Positions 33,970 to 45,335 of a stretch of DNA of 64,000 nt are shown one piece after another. This stretch comes from Siphonodentalium dalli (lineage: Eukaryota; Mollusca; Scaphopoda; Gadilida; Siphonodentaliidae), in the NCBI GenBank assembly GCA_032622095.1, contig CP136067.1, forward strand, positions 46,047,549-46,111,548. The letters run 5' to 3'. The translations under genes and the position numbers were made by a program. The notes beneath the pieces were generated by a model. The model worked only from the letters and a program-made list of their open reading frames with translations. It was not told where the DNA came from and searched no databases. Within the stretch, counting starts at the first letter, position 1. Each line of letters opens with the position of its first letter.

Positions 33970-34580
33970 ACAGTATACACACAAGAAATCCATAATCAGA
34001 AATGGTAACGCCCTCAAGATCATATTATTAGCCATAAATATAGAATTATAATATAAAATATATTGGTTACATGAATGCACCGCCTCAGAATTCCGTTAAA
34101 ACAACTAATCCTTCAAATTATTTTTTTTTAAATACGGCTTATTACTGCAGGTTTCTCATTCACCACACCAGAAAGCTTATAAATGCGGATAAACAATCGG
34201 AGGCATTGTGTTCCCGCCAAGAGTGCATGGCCCAGCCATTGTTCAGACCTAAACATCGAAAGCAATTAACGCGGTCATAATAGTTACATACTGCAACTAT
34301 ATGAATCCAGCGAATACACACCCCACGAAAACCCGATATGTGTTGTCCTGCGAGAAATCCCATCACTATAGCTCAATTTGACACGGCCAGATTAGCCTTC
34401 CTACAATATCCTAAAAAAAACAATAAAGCTTCTCAAATCATCGGCATAGTCAACAGAACTTTCACGAATTTGGACATCGACACTTTCTAATCGCTCTGCA
34501 TAAGCATGGTCAGACCTATCATCGAATACTGTAACTCTGCATGGAGCCCACATCAAAAATACAAGAGCATTATGTTACAT
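33970..34580 (+). pseudogene. LINE-derived fragment with reverse-transcriptase motif
   Basis: This copy resembles 9140-9645. From about 34430 it encodes NKASQIIGIVNRTFTNLDID, then after one in-frame stop ISMVRPIIEYCNSAWSPHQK. A 'VRPIIEY' block followed by 'AWSP' is characteristic of the C-terminal part of non-LTR reverse transcriptases. The fragment is cut off about 10 codons later, where repeat R1 begins. Confidence 0.72.
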
Positions 34581-34607
34581 AAATACAAAGAAAAGCAACG
34601 AAACTAG

Positions 34608-34785
34608 TTTAAATATTTACAATTGGGCGTAGTTCAGACGATGTTTTCTATGGAGAGGTATGGTCGATTTCTTTGAAATTTTGGGCAATGTCAGTAGAAT
34701 TATATATTCCCCAGGTTGGCATAGCACATGAGTACCAGCTTATAAATTTCACGTACCCGAACAAGTCCATAATATGTCTTTGACA
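34608..34785 (+). repeat. Dispersed repeat R1, copy b (partial)
   Basis: It begins 'taaatatttacaattgggcg' and ends 'aagtccataatatgtcttt', matching the second half of the copy at 2030-2400. It joins the LINE fragment directly. Confidence 0.65.
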
Positions 34786-34789
34786 CTGA

Positions 34790-35540
34790 GGCCTTTAACA
34801 CTGGAAAAGCACCTTCGAACCTTCAGAGACCTGTGACGGGGACATGAATCAAGGCAGTGCGAACATTAATGGGAATGCATGCAGCCTATATGTACTGGGT
34901 ATTACCGGAACTCCAGCCTGAATAATCTCACTTACAATCAAATTAAATGCACACTGTGTCAATAAATACCCGACGTTGCACATCGTAACCTGATCAACAG
35001 ACCCCGGGATAACATGGAAAGCCACTCGTACGACAACAAGGAAAATTAAATGGCAGAACGAATCGATAAAGAAGAACAATATGGTTTTAAAATGCCATCT
35101 CTGATTTCTGTTTGACTAAACTCGATTAAAGGTCAAGGTCGTACACACTTTATCAAATCAGCTAGCTGAGTATTGTGAAGTCACGAACATGACTACTTCA
35201 GCGATGCACGATCGGTTAATCATGTTTTTCTTTCCGAGCTAAGTTTGTTTATTGCACACACGATGTACTTGGGATGCGAAGAGGGGCTCATTGGAAGTCG
35301 ATGCGTTTGGAGTGACACTCATCAGTTCAAACTGGTGCGTGTTTACGTGTATTAAGTAACAACTTATGACATTCGCTGGGTGGATCGAGGCGCGACCCAC
35401 GGAGATATCCGACCCACCGTCCCCTCATATTGCTCCCCAACCAACATGCCACAGTTAAAGTGCCTCAATCAATTCAAGATTGATAAATTAAAAATTCATA
35501 CAAAGTGTGTTAAACTATTAGGACCAACATGATCATGAAA
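34790..35540. other. No recognised feature
   Basis: Low-copy sequence. A minus-strand frame at 34849-35079 starts with a hydrophobic stretch, but nothing supports a gene. Confidence 0.25.
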
Positions 35541-35545
35541 TACAG

Positions 35546-36026
35546 TACCAGTCAGAAGAAGTCGTATATTGAGCGCGCTTAATTTCGAAAAAGGCGCGAT
35601 TATATCGCAATACCAAAAATCTTTGGCGCTTATTATTGCGACATTGAGCGCAGAATATTGCGATATTTAGCGCGGATTGTCGTAATATTGAGCGCGACAC
35701 AATATCACACAGACACCATAGTGTTCTATTTATATTAGATAAATAATGTGCATATAGTGTACATATAGCATTTACAACTATAATTATATACAAATCGAAA
35801 ACATTGTCTCTATTTACGCCAAACGATAGTTTCAAAATTTTAAGTTGCAATATTAAGCGCGCGTTATCGCAATATTAAGAGCTAAATATTGCAATATAAA
35901 GCGAAAAACATTGCAATAATATCGCAAGCGGCGCGCTTATAAGCGTTTCCACTTGCAATATTATTGCGATATTGGGCGCGAAAATAGCGAGCTTAATATA
36001 ATATATACCACTTCTTTTTACTGGTA
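35546..36026. mobile_element. Foldback element with modular GCGCGCTTAATATTGC ends
   Basis: The terminal repeat 'taccagtcagaagaagtcg' is inverted at the right as 'cacttctttttactggta'. Each end carries an array of degenerate subrepeats combining TTGCGATATT with GAGCGCG in both orientations (about 35570-35700 and 35845-36000). The middle (35705-35840) is AT-rich and non-coding. The right flank TCGATTGTGCC matches the empty paralogue at 30.6 kb, supporting the boundary. Confidence 0.78.
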
Positions 36027-36067
36027 TCGATTGTGCCCCTATTTTGAAAATCAAACACATCAACTAT

Positions 36068-36463
36068 TTAACCCTTTACCCAACAAACCGGCCAAAACCG
36101 GCCAAATAAAGCTTCAACAGCCTAAAATATCTTCGGTCTGTCTCAATAGAACCATACAAATATGGATATCATTGGAATCGGCTCCTTGGCCACATTGTGA
36201 TAGTTACAGTTATGCCCTGTGCCAATGCATTCTCTTATATATGCGAGTCGACCATAGGTCGCCTCGCATATATAAGAGAATGCATTGGCCTAACATTTGC
36301 ATTTAACACTTTTTACCATTTTTTCTTACAATATTTAACAATTTTATAATTTTTAATGTGTTAAGCCAATGCATTCTCTTATATATGCGAGGCGACCTAT
36401 GGTCGACTCGCATATATAAGAGAATGCATTGGCACAGGGCCCTTCTGTTGGGTAAAGGGTTAA
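36068..36463 (+). mobile_element. Family A piggyBac-like MITE, near-consensus
   Basis: TTAA at 36068-36071 and 36460-36463. Termini are perfect: CCCTTTACCCAACA and TGTTGGGTAAAGGG. Both palindromes match the 67-bp consensus. The flanks 'cacatcaactat' and 'tatgcttgtaaa...ctttcactcgtaagtac' correspond to a continuous segment at 30.6 kb that lacks the element. Confidence 0.92.
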
Positions 36464-36516
36464 TATATGCTTGTAAATTAGCATAATCCCTTTCACTCGT
36501 AAGTACAATACATGTA

Positions 36517-36580
36517 CCTCATGTAACACGTATATCTAGCTCAACCACCTCATGTAACACGTATATCTAGCTCAACCACT
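36517..36580. repeat. 32-bp tandem duplication
   Basis: Two exact copies of a 32-bp unit starting CCTCATGTAACACGTATATC lie at 36517-36580. The sequence is inside the paralogue of the 30.6-kb segment, which does not show the duplication. Confidence 0.88.
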
Positions 36581-37285
36581 GCATGAGTTCCAAAGAACGA
36601 CGGTTTATTGCATCACAAGCTGTAATGCGATAACCCTCTTCAATGTTATTACCATATTCTTATCATGATTGTATACGTTTTGTGTAAATATGTAAATACT
36701 TTTTTACGCATGCTCTTGTTATAAGACTACAGATGAAGCCAAACAATAAAGCTTTACATAGCATAACGTAGACAGGTTTGAGAAATGTGGACCATGTCCA
36801 CACCTTGCGAAAATGCTGTTCTATTTTTACCATTTTCGCTTATTTCAAAGTTCAATATAAAAATAACGAAGCAAAACAAATTAAAAAACCACCGCAAATG
36901 ATATTCGCTCCATGACATCTAATTTACCAAATTAAAACGGCCGTTTAGAGATCTTGGTATTAAGCTCTGAAGATCTGAAGGATGTTGTTGTGTTGCTCTG
37001 ATAACAAATGTCTTATCAGCGATAATATTCGATATCCTGATTATCCCCTCGACGTAGTTCCAGAACGTACTCGTGGTACGACGCTCGCCACTTGTGTTCT
37101 AATGGGCAAGATGACGTTCGTCGAGTTATTTCCCCTTCAGTCAACACATTATAAACGTTGTAACGCGAGCACAGTGCCGCGGGATGTTTTCTGAATGGGC
37201 GAGCGCCACTGAGACGAAAACAAGAGTAATCAACTCCGATAATGAAATCCTCTGCCGGTTTTCCATCCGCGGGCCATCACTTAGA
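36581..37285. other. No recognised feature
   Basis: AT-rich low-copy sequence; slightly GC-richer after 37000. No supported gene. Confidence 0.25.
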
Positions 37286-37402
37286 CGGATGGTCAATCTC
37301 GCCAAGGACCAATTTGGTGCCTGACCCATGCCGAACATGACCAATCTCAAGAACGAGTGATTTTGTGCCGACCCATGGCGTGTATATGATTAATCTCGAG
37401 CA
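37286..37402. repeat. About 48-bp degenerate tandem repeat
   Basis: Two and a half units share 'gatggtcaatctcgcc' or 'catgaccaatctcaag', then 'ttggtgcctgacccatg' or 'ttgtgccgacccatgg'. The overlapping minus frame at 37277-37558 shows the same internal repeat (GHVRHGSGTKLVL). Confidence 0.65.
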
Positions 37403-37764
37403 GGCGCAATCAATGTTATATATTGTGTCGTGATAACGATTTCGACCGATTTGAGCCGCGTAGCCCCTACAATCTCTTGCTGTTCGATGCGCCGAGGTTT
37501 CTAGAAGGTCGGTATGCTTGCGACCCAAGACCCCAACGACCTTTGCTATTAAAATCAAGACTCGACGATTTATTTCCGATGATTTATTACATTGTCATGT
37601 GTGGCAATTACTGTAAGCGAGTTCTTCCATTAAAACGTTGTGAATGGTGGTATAGTGGCCTGATACATAATGCTCCACCTTACTGGTAACAGCCCTGATC
37701 TCACGGAATTGACCTTCAATATTTCTTAAATACTCCGTGTATACATAGCAATGTCCGTGTATTT

Positions 37765-38150
37765 TTAACTTTAAATACATATTATGTACTTGTTTGGGTG
37801 TGTGAAACTGATCAGTTACTATCCAGGCGCTATGCCAACTGGAGGAATGTACCATTCTACTAACATCGCCGAAAATCTGAAGCAAATCGACCATACCATT
37901 CCATAGAAAACATCGTCTGAACTACGCTCAAATGTAAATATTTACTACTCCAATCGGGACGCATCTATCTGCGATAAACTAATGAAAACGATTTCGCCAT
38001 CGAGAGTCACTGCATTTAATTAATATATAAGAATGACAGTGTGTGTTGTAAATTTGGATTAATATTCATAAAAATAACTACTTGAGCAAGATTATTCTCA
38101 ATATATGTTTGGTCACACAACCTGAGTGTTTCACATCACTTTAAATATGT
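37765..38150 (-). repeat. Dispersed repeat R1, copy c
   Basis: It is the reverse complement of the segment at 2030-2400. Landmarks are 'aaatgtaaatatttac', 'gatttcgccatcga' and 'gagcaagattattctca'. It is diverged by many point changes and small indels. Confidence 0.7.
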
Positions 38151-38640
38151 GGTCATTTGGAATGTCTTATTATATAACAGCTATTAGCCTTCCTCTGCCA
38201 CCAGCAACATTCCAACACAGTTAGTGGAAATACATATCGCAGTCTGGTACGTGATGGAGTTTCACAGACTCATTCATTGATGATATAAAAACCCTCATGA
38301 CTTGGAACTCTGGGACTTCTGATATTGGAGTATCGCTCCATATGACGTTATATTCATAACACACTAAGTCTTGCTGGTCTCCACATATATGTTGCTGTAT
38401 ATTGCATGTGTACAATACTTGTCACAATCATGTCAATAGATGTATGTTATATCGAATAAAGGAATCATCATTTGCTCGATCAAGTCTTCGTTCGTAAATC
38501 ACCAGCAGACTTCGAACCAGGTGTTGTCCAGTCTGGGTGAACGTCGACTCTATATTAGCTATATTAGAAATATAGAGTCTGGAGCTAATGTCGCCAAAAC
38601 CATTTCTATTCAGCAAAGAGCTTCCCCAAAATACATCGAT
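38151..38640. other. No recognised feature
   Basis: AT-rich low-copy sequence; a short hairpin 'gactctatatt' with 'aatatagagtc' lies near 38555-38578. Confidence 0.25.
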
Positions 38641-38704
38641 GATTGACAGGTGTCCCCACGTGTTATTTGTTGTGCTTCGCAATAACAATCGCCGACTCAT
38701 CAAC

Positions 38705-38971
38705 CCATAGAAGGCCTGTGTCGCGACATAAACTTACAGAAGATAATATTTGTCGTGTGTGCGACTATTCTTTTTCGGGAGATGAACTCGCTGCATCAAC
38801 GGGAAAGCTGCACCCGAGAGCAAAAAATAAGGTCGTCATCAAAAATGATGCTTTAGAACTATTTAAAAGCATAAAATTAAGTCATTTCCTCGGTGTTTGA
38901 CTTTCAGATGACTTTTTTACGACAAATAATTTGATTTGCAAACCATGTTACAATAAAGTAAATCAAATACA
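38705..38971 (+). pseudogene. Zinc-binding domain fragment (CxxC...CxxC) with one stop
   Basis: The plus-strand frame reads KLTEDNICRVCDYSFS, then a basic stretch with KLHPRAKNKVVIKNDALELF, then a TGA at 38898-38900, and continues in the same frame with LSDDFFTTNNLICKPCYNKV before a final stop near 38971. The two CxxC pairs (CRVC and CKPC) about 70 residues apart, with intervening LHPR and ELF segments, suggest a zinc-coordinating domain of the kind found at the N-terminus of some animal transposon-derived proteins. That assignment is inference. The in-frame TGA means it is probably dead. Confidence 0.5.
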
Positions 38972-38999
38972 CGGACATTAGTGAGTTCTATTTATATTT

Positions 39000-39898
39000 A
39001 TGGGAGGCCAAGTTGGTACCATACGCAGGCCTATCTATCAGGTCCAGCACATCCTTCAAATTAATTGGAATCGTACCGAATATATAAATTCCGCTCTGTT
39101 ACTATATTTAGAGGTGACATTATGGGAGTCTCCGCCCACTAACACTTGTTTATTGACCCATACGGTTTCATTGGACGGAAAATAATTTACGCAATCAATC
39201 AGATTACGGAATCCCGAGGACTTGGAAATGAGATAGCGATGTTATCCGTCAGACCTAATATTCAATGTTGTAATGAATATTTAGGTATGAGTTTACTCAG
39301 ACTGGGTGTTGTCATACCCCATTATGCAACAGGACATTGTCGATGGACAGGTACAGTGGCACTGGTGCAAAAATGTACTAATACTAGTAACATGTTATGT
39401 ATTTGATAGCGACATAGCGACAAATGTAGACCAACTTATCGAGTACGTGAAATGTAGTCTGATTAGCCAATTCCGATCGAACTGGGAAGCCGATATGCAA
39501 AAATCTAGCCGGGGGGAAATATATCAGATATTCAAACATGATATTTCATATGAAGGCTGCCTAGATACTCCAAATGAAATAGAACTATATTATGTAAATT
39601 TAGAACGTCAAATCACCATTTGCCAGTGAAAACCGGTCGCTGGAATGGTACAGATCGAAGGGAACGAACATGCCCGATATGTACCGATAACAGACTAGGA
39701 GACGAATTCCATTACCTATTTGAATGTGAAGCGCTTGAGCGCGAGAGAAAATGTCATATATCAAAAGAATACCTGAACAGACCAAACATTACAACAATGG
39801 ATGAACTTCTCAATGTACAAAACCCATGCCAAATACGGCGTCCATGCAAATTTATACATACAATTTTTAAGAGATTCGACGAAAACCCGCCTGGTTGA
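39000..39898 (+). pseudogene. Non-LTR retrotransposon ORF2 C-terminal remnant
   Basis: From about 39420 the plus strand encodes VDQLIEYVKCSLISQFRSNW and SSRGEIYQIFKHDISYEG. After a frameshift near 39590 it continues LCKFRTSNHHLPVKTGRWNG, CPIC, GDEFHYLFEC and RPNITTMDELL, ending at a stop at 39898. The C-x2-C-x9-H-x4-C finger and the 'GDEFHYLFEC' block are familiar from the C-terminal region of invertebrate LINE polyproteins. The sequence before 39420 is probably part of the same element but is too decayed to read. Confidence 0.7.
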
Positions 39899-40740
39899 CA
39901 TATACCATCTGAACTATTTAGTTATTGATTCGTAATAAACCTTTCGAATGAGTACATATACTATTATAATCGTAACTACATGTGTACATATTGGTTATAT
40001 ATATATACTTGATACCAATTTTTGTATATAAGTTATGTTAATCTCCATACGCATCTGTCCTGTGTCATGAGAATAAATCATTGCATTGCTATAGTAACGT
40101 AGTCCCGCTAAACTGCCATGGTGTCGGTGGGAGGAAGATATGGTTAAAATCATAGGTTTGCCCCAACATCATACACTGGACATATCGAAGGAAATCTCAA
40201 AGACGAACTTAAATTATTAAATAAACTCCATTTGTATGTGTTGAATTGTGATGTATTAGTTGTCAAATAAGGCTCTAAGCATGCGTCTATGTTTATTTCA
40301 CATTCAAAATTTTGATGGTTTAAGAGAAATGTCAATTTGATTTACAATGTGTGTTTTCGGTCGCTTATTGAAGTTATCTCCCTTGGTCCATGGAATCATC
40401 GCGGTAGCCCAGATCAGGAGGACGATGTATAATATTGTACTGTGAGTCGTGACCGTTGGTGATGGCGTTGTCGCAATTGAATCAATGAGTATTTCAGAAT
40501 AAAGAGTATAAAACAGATAAGAAACCGAATAAAGCATATTAGTAAATTGAATTAGTTTGACAATCGTGTAGCGTTGTACATGTAATACCCAGTCTAAAAG
40601 TTGAAGTTGAAGTACGAATGAATTTCTGTCAATTGCAGTTAGTAAAAATACTTTAAACCATTCAATGGTTGATTGTATAAAAATATAGATACCAGCGTTA
40701 GCATGTTAGCATGACAATTAAATAATTGGGCGACGCAATA
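39899..40740. other. No recognised feature
   Basis: AT-rich sequence with short frames on the minus strand (40150-40537) that show no motif. Confidence 0.25.
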
Positions 40741-40748
40741 TGCAGATA

Positions 40749-40966
40749 CAGTAATGCTCTAAGTAATCGACTCCTTAACCACAGCAGAATTATGGGTAAC
40801 TTTTCAGGATTTAGTTGGAAATATGGCTTGTTGCCATTCATCGGAAAGCTCTCGGGGAGAGTTTTCCGATAAATGGCAACAAGCCATATTTCCGCTTAAA
40901 TCCTGAAAAGTTAAGTTACCCATAATTCTGCTGTGGTTAAGGAGTCGATTACTTAGAGCATTACTA
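40749..40966. mobile_element. Foldback element with about 105-bp arms
   Basis: The left arm 'agtaatgctctaagtaatcg' through 'gccattcatcggaaagctct' pairs almost perfectly with the right arm ending 'cgattacttagagcattact'. The loop is the few bases around CGGGGAG. A single-arm copy occurs at 44985-45105. No coding capacity. Confidence 0.85.
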
Positions 40967-40969
40967 TAC

Positions 40970-41925
40970 ATGCGATTGGAAGTCAGTTTTGAAATAGATG
41001 TGTCTCATTGAGACACAGGATGAACATTGACGTTTTGACATAGTCGAGTACATGTGTACTACACTGTCTGGTCTGTTGACTCAACAATCGAATCATTCTA
41101 TCTAATTATGTGAATAAAACAACCAAATAAACTATCTTTAAGAGTTAAGAGATCGTTTAATCCATTTCTGTCAGTCAAAAATTCCTATTGTAATCGGCTT
41201 TTTGAAATGAAAAATTTGTCTTGGTTGAAAGTTATATAATAATTTTTTGTTAATTTAGAAAAACAATCACTAATAAATAATTCTCTGTATTAGAGATTTT
41301 TCAAATTCATCTGAAAAGAATAAATTTCATGACTTTGACTAACTTTGATTGGTCACTTCTCTGAAATGAAACACACGCACATAACTTCGAATTTGAACGT
41401 GGCGAACACTGTCTGGACTTACGACGCAACATGTGTGTCCATTATATAGTTTACAGAAATAGAGTAGCAATCTCTTGATCAAGACGGACATTATCAAAGT
41501 ATTGGATTCACGTGACCGCTCTGACAACACGAGCGATAATGACATGACGAGTTCTCGTGGAACTTGATGAATTCTCGCGAGAACTGAGATTGATCTGTAA
41601 CTCGATTTTACTGTCGGGAAAAATATCAATTTAAAACCTGACGCAACGTCAAAGTCAATTTCGTGACAGATACTGACAAACACCCATTAAGGAAGATAAT
41701 CGAGGAAAACACGGTATTATCGGCGCGGAAATGGGCGTGTTATATATAGTAACAAGAAACTGGAATTGGCTTTTTCAGTTTTACTGAGCAAAGTATGTCA
41801 GACAATAATGTTTTTTGTGCGGAGTTATGAATGTTAAATAGTGACAGTGAGTTCAACTATCGACTGCTTGATGTGTTTACGCATGGTTGCATCTGGAGCT
41901 CTTGGTTATGAGTTCTTAAAGGAAC
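40970..41925. other. No recognised feature
   Basis: AT-rich sequence. A 114-codon minus frame at 41339-41683 has no recognised motif. Confidence 0.25.
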
Positions 41926-41929
41926 TTAC

Positions 41930-42470
41930 TAGGGGGTTGCCCGTCAAAAATGACGAGTGACAAACATGACATGCAGGAAAATCGTGTGAAGAATTAGTAA
42001 TTATTAGTGCCCCTTCAAGTAATTTAAAATACTGAGGTAAACAGTGCCTATTGCATGACATTGTCCGGGGAAAGCTACCATCTATGTCTTAAGCCGATAC
42101 TAAACGCTCTTCATTGCTAATTATTAGTTCCATTTTAAGTCATTTGAGGTCAACGGTCTCTATCCCGTGACATTCCCCGTGTCATTTTACCTATATTTAT
42201 ATATGCACCAAGTTTCCCGGACATATCTTCTGAGCTGATGATCTTTATTGATCATGCAATTCATTAGCACCCCTTTAAGTATTCAGCTTTGGTCAAAGGC
42301 GCCTATCCCATGATATACCCCTGGTCATGTGAACATATATATGCCAATTTGCCTACATATTTTCTAAGCTTATAATACACGCTCTTTATTGATCACGTAT
42401 GCCACTTTTTGTCGTCTGAGGTCAAAATGACGGGTGACAAATATAAATGCAGGAAAATATCATCACCGCT
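41930..42470 (+). repeat. Degenerate tandem array, 120-150-bp units
   Basis: Three to four diverged units start near 41998, 42119 and 42260 with 'attattagtgcccctt', 'attattagttccatttt' and 'cattagcacccctttaag'. Each contains 'tatcccatgacatt'-like and 'cgctctttattg'-like phrases. The array is bracketed by direct repeats of 'aaaatgacgagtgacaaa' and 'gcaggaaaat' (about 41948-41985 and 42424-42460). Confidence 0.7.
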
Positions 42471-42479
42471 GTGACATCG

Positions 42480-44000
42480 ATATAACGAAAGCCGGCAAAC
42501 GGTGCGCGAAGTTTGTCGGGAATTTAGCTTTGGCACGGACGCGCTCAACCCACATTCGTCGTGTACGCATTATATCAGTAAAATATCACGAGAGCTAAAT
42601 TTGTACAAATGCGTCCCTTTGGCTTTTGTGAGTCTGTATGTCGAAAACGAAAGTAGTTAATTATAGCATGCGATTGGAGTATAATATTTATAATTAATTA
42701 AATATTAACCGAGATATGTTTGTGGCAACGAGTCCTAAAGGCTCAAAGCGCTTTTGGCCATCATGATGTGTCCAGTAATGGTAAAGCTTAATCTATTTCA
42801 AATAATCGCGTATTTGAGTTCCCCGCAAAGGGTGTGTCAGGTGATTAGTGTGTCTGTGGCACACGTTTTTGGGGGTAAGTACGCATCCTGCATACTTAAG
42901 CATACCACCTACTTTTTATCAGCCCAAGTGACATGTATCAGCGACCAGTTGCCACAGTATATGAGTCTCCCGTAAATAATCCTCTTCCTAGACCAGGAAT
43001 CCAAACGCATTACCATTCTTCCAGTAAGCTGGCAAGAAAACTATATATCAACCTTAGAATGGGAACACGATCCCACATCAAATCCCCTCTCGTCGCCAGA
43101 CCCAATATGAACACATCGTCGAGGGTGATTTATTCCACCTCCTGAGCAGATTTGTTTGACTCTTTACAGGACGCAAATCGATCCGGAATTGATCTCGCCA
43201 ACAGTTATTCTTCTCCGATATAATGTACCAGGTCTGTCTATATGGATATAGGCGATTGATTCTGGATGCATAGTTCTTTGTTCAAAATAGCGGCACGCCC
43301 ACTTTCCATTTAGGTCGGTCCATCAAAAAGATTCCCGGTAAGTCGCTATTCCCAAGACTCTTCCACCACAATGTAGCATGTGTACTGTACACCCTTTCTC
43401 GCATCAGCGTGATTAGAGAGGTGTATCGCCATGTTTCTCGTTTGGTGTGAGCTATCAACGAAGTAAGTTTCAGTTGTCACCATGACCATACCAAATTGTC
43501 AATACTAATACCGAGAAATGTAATCAGTAACTTGCGTTCATTCATGGGTTTGAGTTTTATGAATTATATATAAAGATTTGGCTGGTCAGTCAATTCAAAC
43601 ATGATGGTCACTTGTAGCGGCAAAATATGGAATAAACTGCATGTATTTTTCACATATGCGAATAATATTTTGGGAATTTAAAATTTCACAACGACCTCAA
43701 CAAATTGTCCTTGCTGGGAGTTTTATATTTTCACAAAATGGTCAGACAATTTCCTAGGAATAAATTTGGAAACTTGTATAGGTGTATGTCTCGTGCTATT
43801 ACATACATGTATACACATTACAGAAGTCTCTAAGGATGTAAATTGTTTCATGTCCCATGATAATTTAACAACGTCCTATCGCTGCAATAAAATATCTACT
43901 GAATGAGTGAATGCCCAAGTGCTTGCTGCACTGCGTACTAAAGTATAGCAGAGTCGGTTCCAGGCGGAGGCTTTTTATTGGGTTATCGGAGATTAAATTG
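42480..44000. other. No recognised feature
   Basis: Mixed low-copy sequence. Short frames at 42754-43145 are not supported by motifs. Confidence 0.25.
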
Positions 44001-44001
44001 A

Positions 44002-44200
44002 TTAACACTTTCTATACTAAAACATCATTGATGAGTAGTTATCCCATAGGAAATGTTCAGATAATAAGTTCAACAAACTACCATAGGTTATATCTAAACA
44101 TTTCCCTCAATAAATATGACTCCTTGGGCGCTTTCCGACATATATAAGTGGTCTGCCTTTATCACCTAAACATCCCTCCAAATAAATAATAGACCATTCC
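44002..44200 (+). mobile_element. Family C piggyBac-like MITE, right end decayed
   Basis: TTAA at 44002-44005 is followed by CACTTTCTATACTAAAAC, the best-preserved left end of family C. An internal hairpin pairs 'gaaatgttcagataataag' with 'ttatatctaaacatttc'. The right part reaches 'ccaaataaataatagacc' and is then lost. Confidence 0.72.
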
Positions 44201-44980
44201 GATGTATATTGTCGTGTATATGCATAGTCGTAATAGTGTGCAAGTTTATTGCACCACTCTTTGTCATCCAATCACCCACATTATATCTCTCAGCACCGAA
44301 TGCCCCAGTTTGTTCTCGTTCCACCATAACGGATAAAATTATACTATGACGGAGTCGAGTCCCAATGGAGATGGCTGATTTGATTCTCGGAGAATCAGTT
44401 GATTAATTTCGTTTGAAATGATAGCGCTCGATCCGAAGCATGTATTTGCAATACATTGAACGAGTGCAAGTTGAGATTTGAGACAATGATTATTCCACCA
44501 ATACTCCAAGGATAATATATAAAACAATATCTAGTCGGATTTCACGATTAGTTATGTAATTATATACAATCCTAATAACATGTGGCCCGCGAAATTCGAT
44601 TAAATATCAGAAAAAAACATCCACCAAGCCCACCCAACGTAATTTTTTTATTATTTATTTTTTTTGGCCCGGGGCTATTGCGGACCACTGTTATCGGCTG
44701 GAGCACCCCGAAAGATGTGACCCACCCTTACGAGATGGTCAAATTGCCTGTCGGGGTCAGTCCCCGCTAGAAGCGGAAGTCCGTCAGTCAGTCAGGACCA
44801 CTCGTCCTCCTCAGGCTGCGAACCCATACCGTGGAAGTCCCGTCCGATGGGGTGTATGTGAATTTGACTTATTCTTTATCACTGTGGTGTCATAAACTTA
44901 TGGCGCTATAAACTGTTTCAGACATGTCTTTAATTAGTCAAAAAGAATTATACGTTTAAATACGTTGGGATTAAATCAGG
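44201..44980. other. No recognised feature
   Basis: Low-copy sequence with a GC-richer block at 44660-44840 that shows no repeat copy here and no supported frame. Confidence 0.25.
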
Positions 44981-44984
44981 ATAC

Positions 44985-45105
44985 TCGAGAGCTTTCCGAT
45001 GAATGACAACAAGCCATATTTCCGACTAAATCCTGAAAAGTTACCAATAATTCTGCTGTGGTTAGGGAGTCGATTAATTATGGCATTACTGTACCACTTG
45101 AAAGA
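44985..45105. mobile_element. Single arm of the 40.7-kb foldback family
   Basis: The segment 'gagctttccgatgaatg' through 'caagccatatttccg', 'taaatcctgaaaagtta' and 'attctgctgtggtta' corresponds to one arm of the foldback at 40749-40966. The other arm is absent. Confidence 0.75.
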
Positions 45106-45253
45106 TGAAGCTTCAAAACATTGTATTATCAACGTATCCGGTGTAATAAACTGTGAACATGTTGTTTTTGTTTTTGTTTTTGTTTTGTTTTTTGAGTTAC
45201 CGACGCGTCGGGTTTTTGTTCTTAAGTTTCATCTGTTTTTGTAGTGCAAAGTG

Positions 45254-45335
45254 TTTTATTTTCAATGGAGGGGGAATAACTTTATAACTTAAAGATATAG
45301 TTATGCCCCTTCCATTGAAAATACATTTTCTGCAG
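45254..45335. repeat. Small inverted repeat
   Basis: The segment 'tgttttattttcaatggagg' pairs with 'ccttccattgaaaatacat' around a loop of about 35 bases. A short foldback of unknown class. Confidence 0.55.

Noticed and set aside
41930-42470. LTR pair of a small retrotransposon, suggested by flanking direct repeats
   Set aside because: The interior is a tandem array of related units, so the direct repeats are better explained as first and last partial units; no primer-binding site or polypurine tract was seen.
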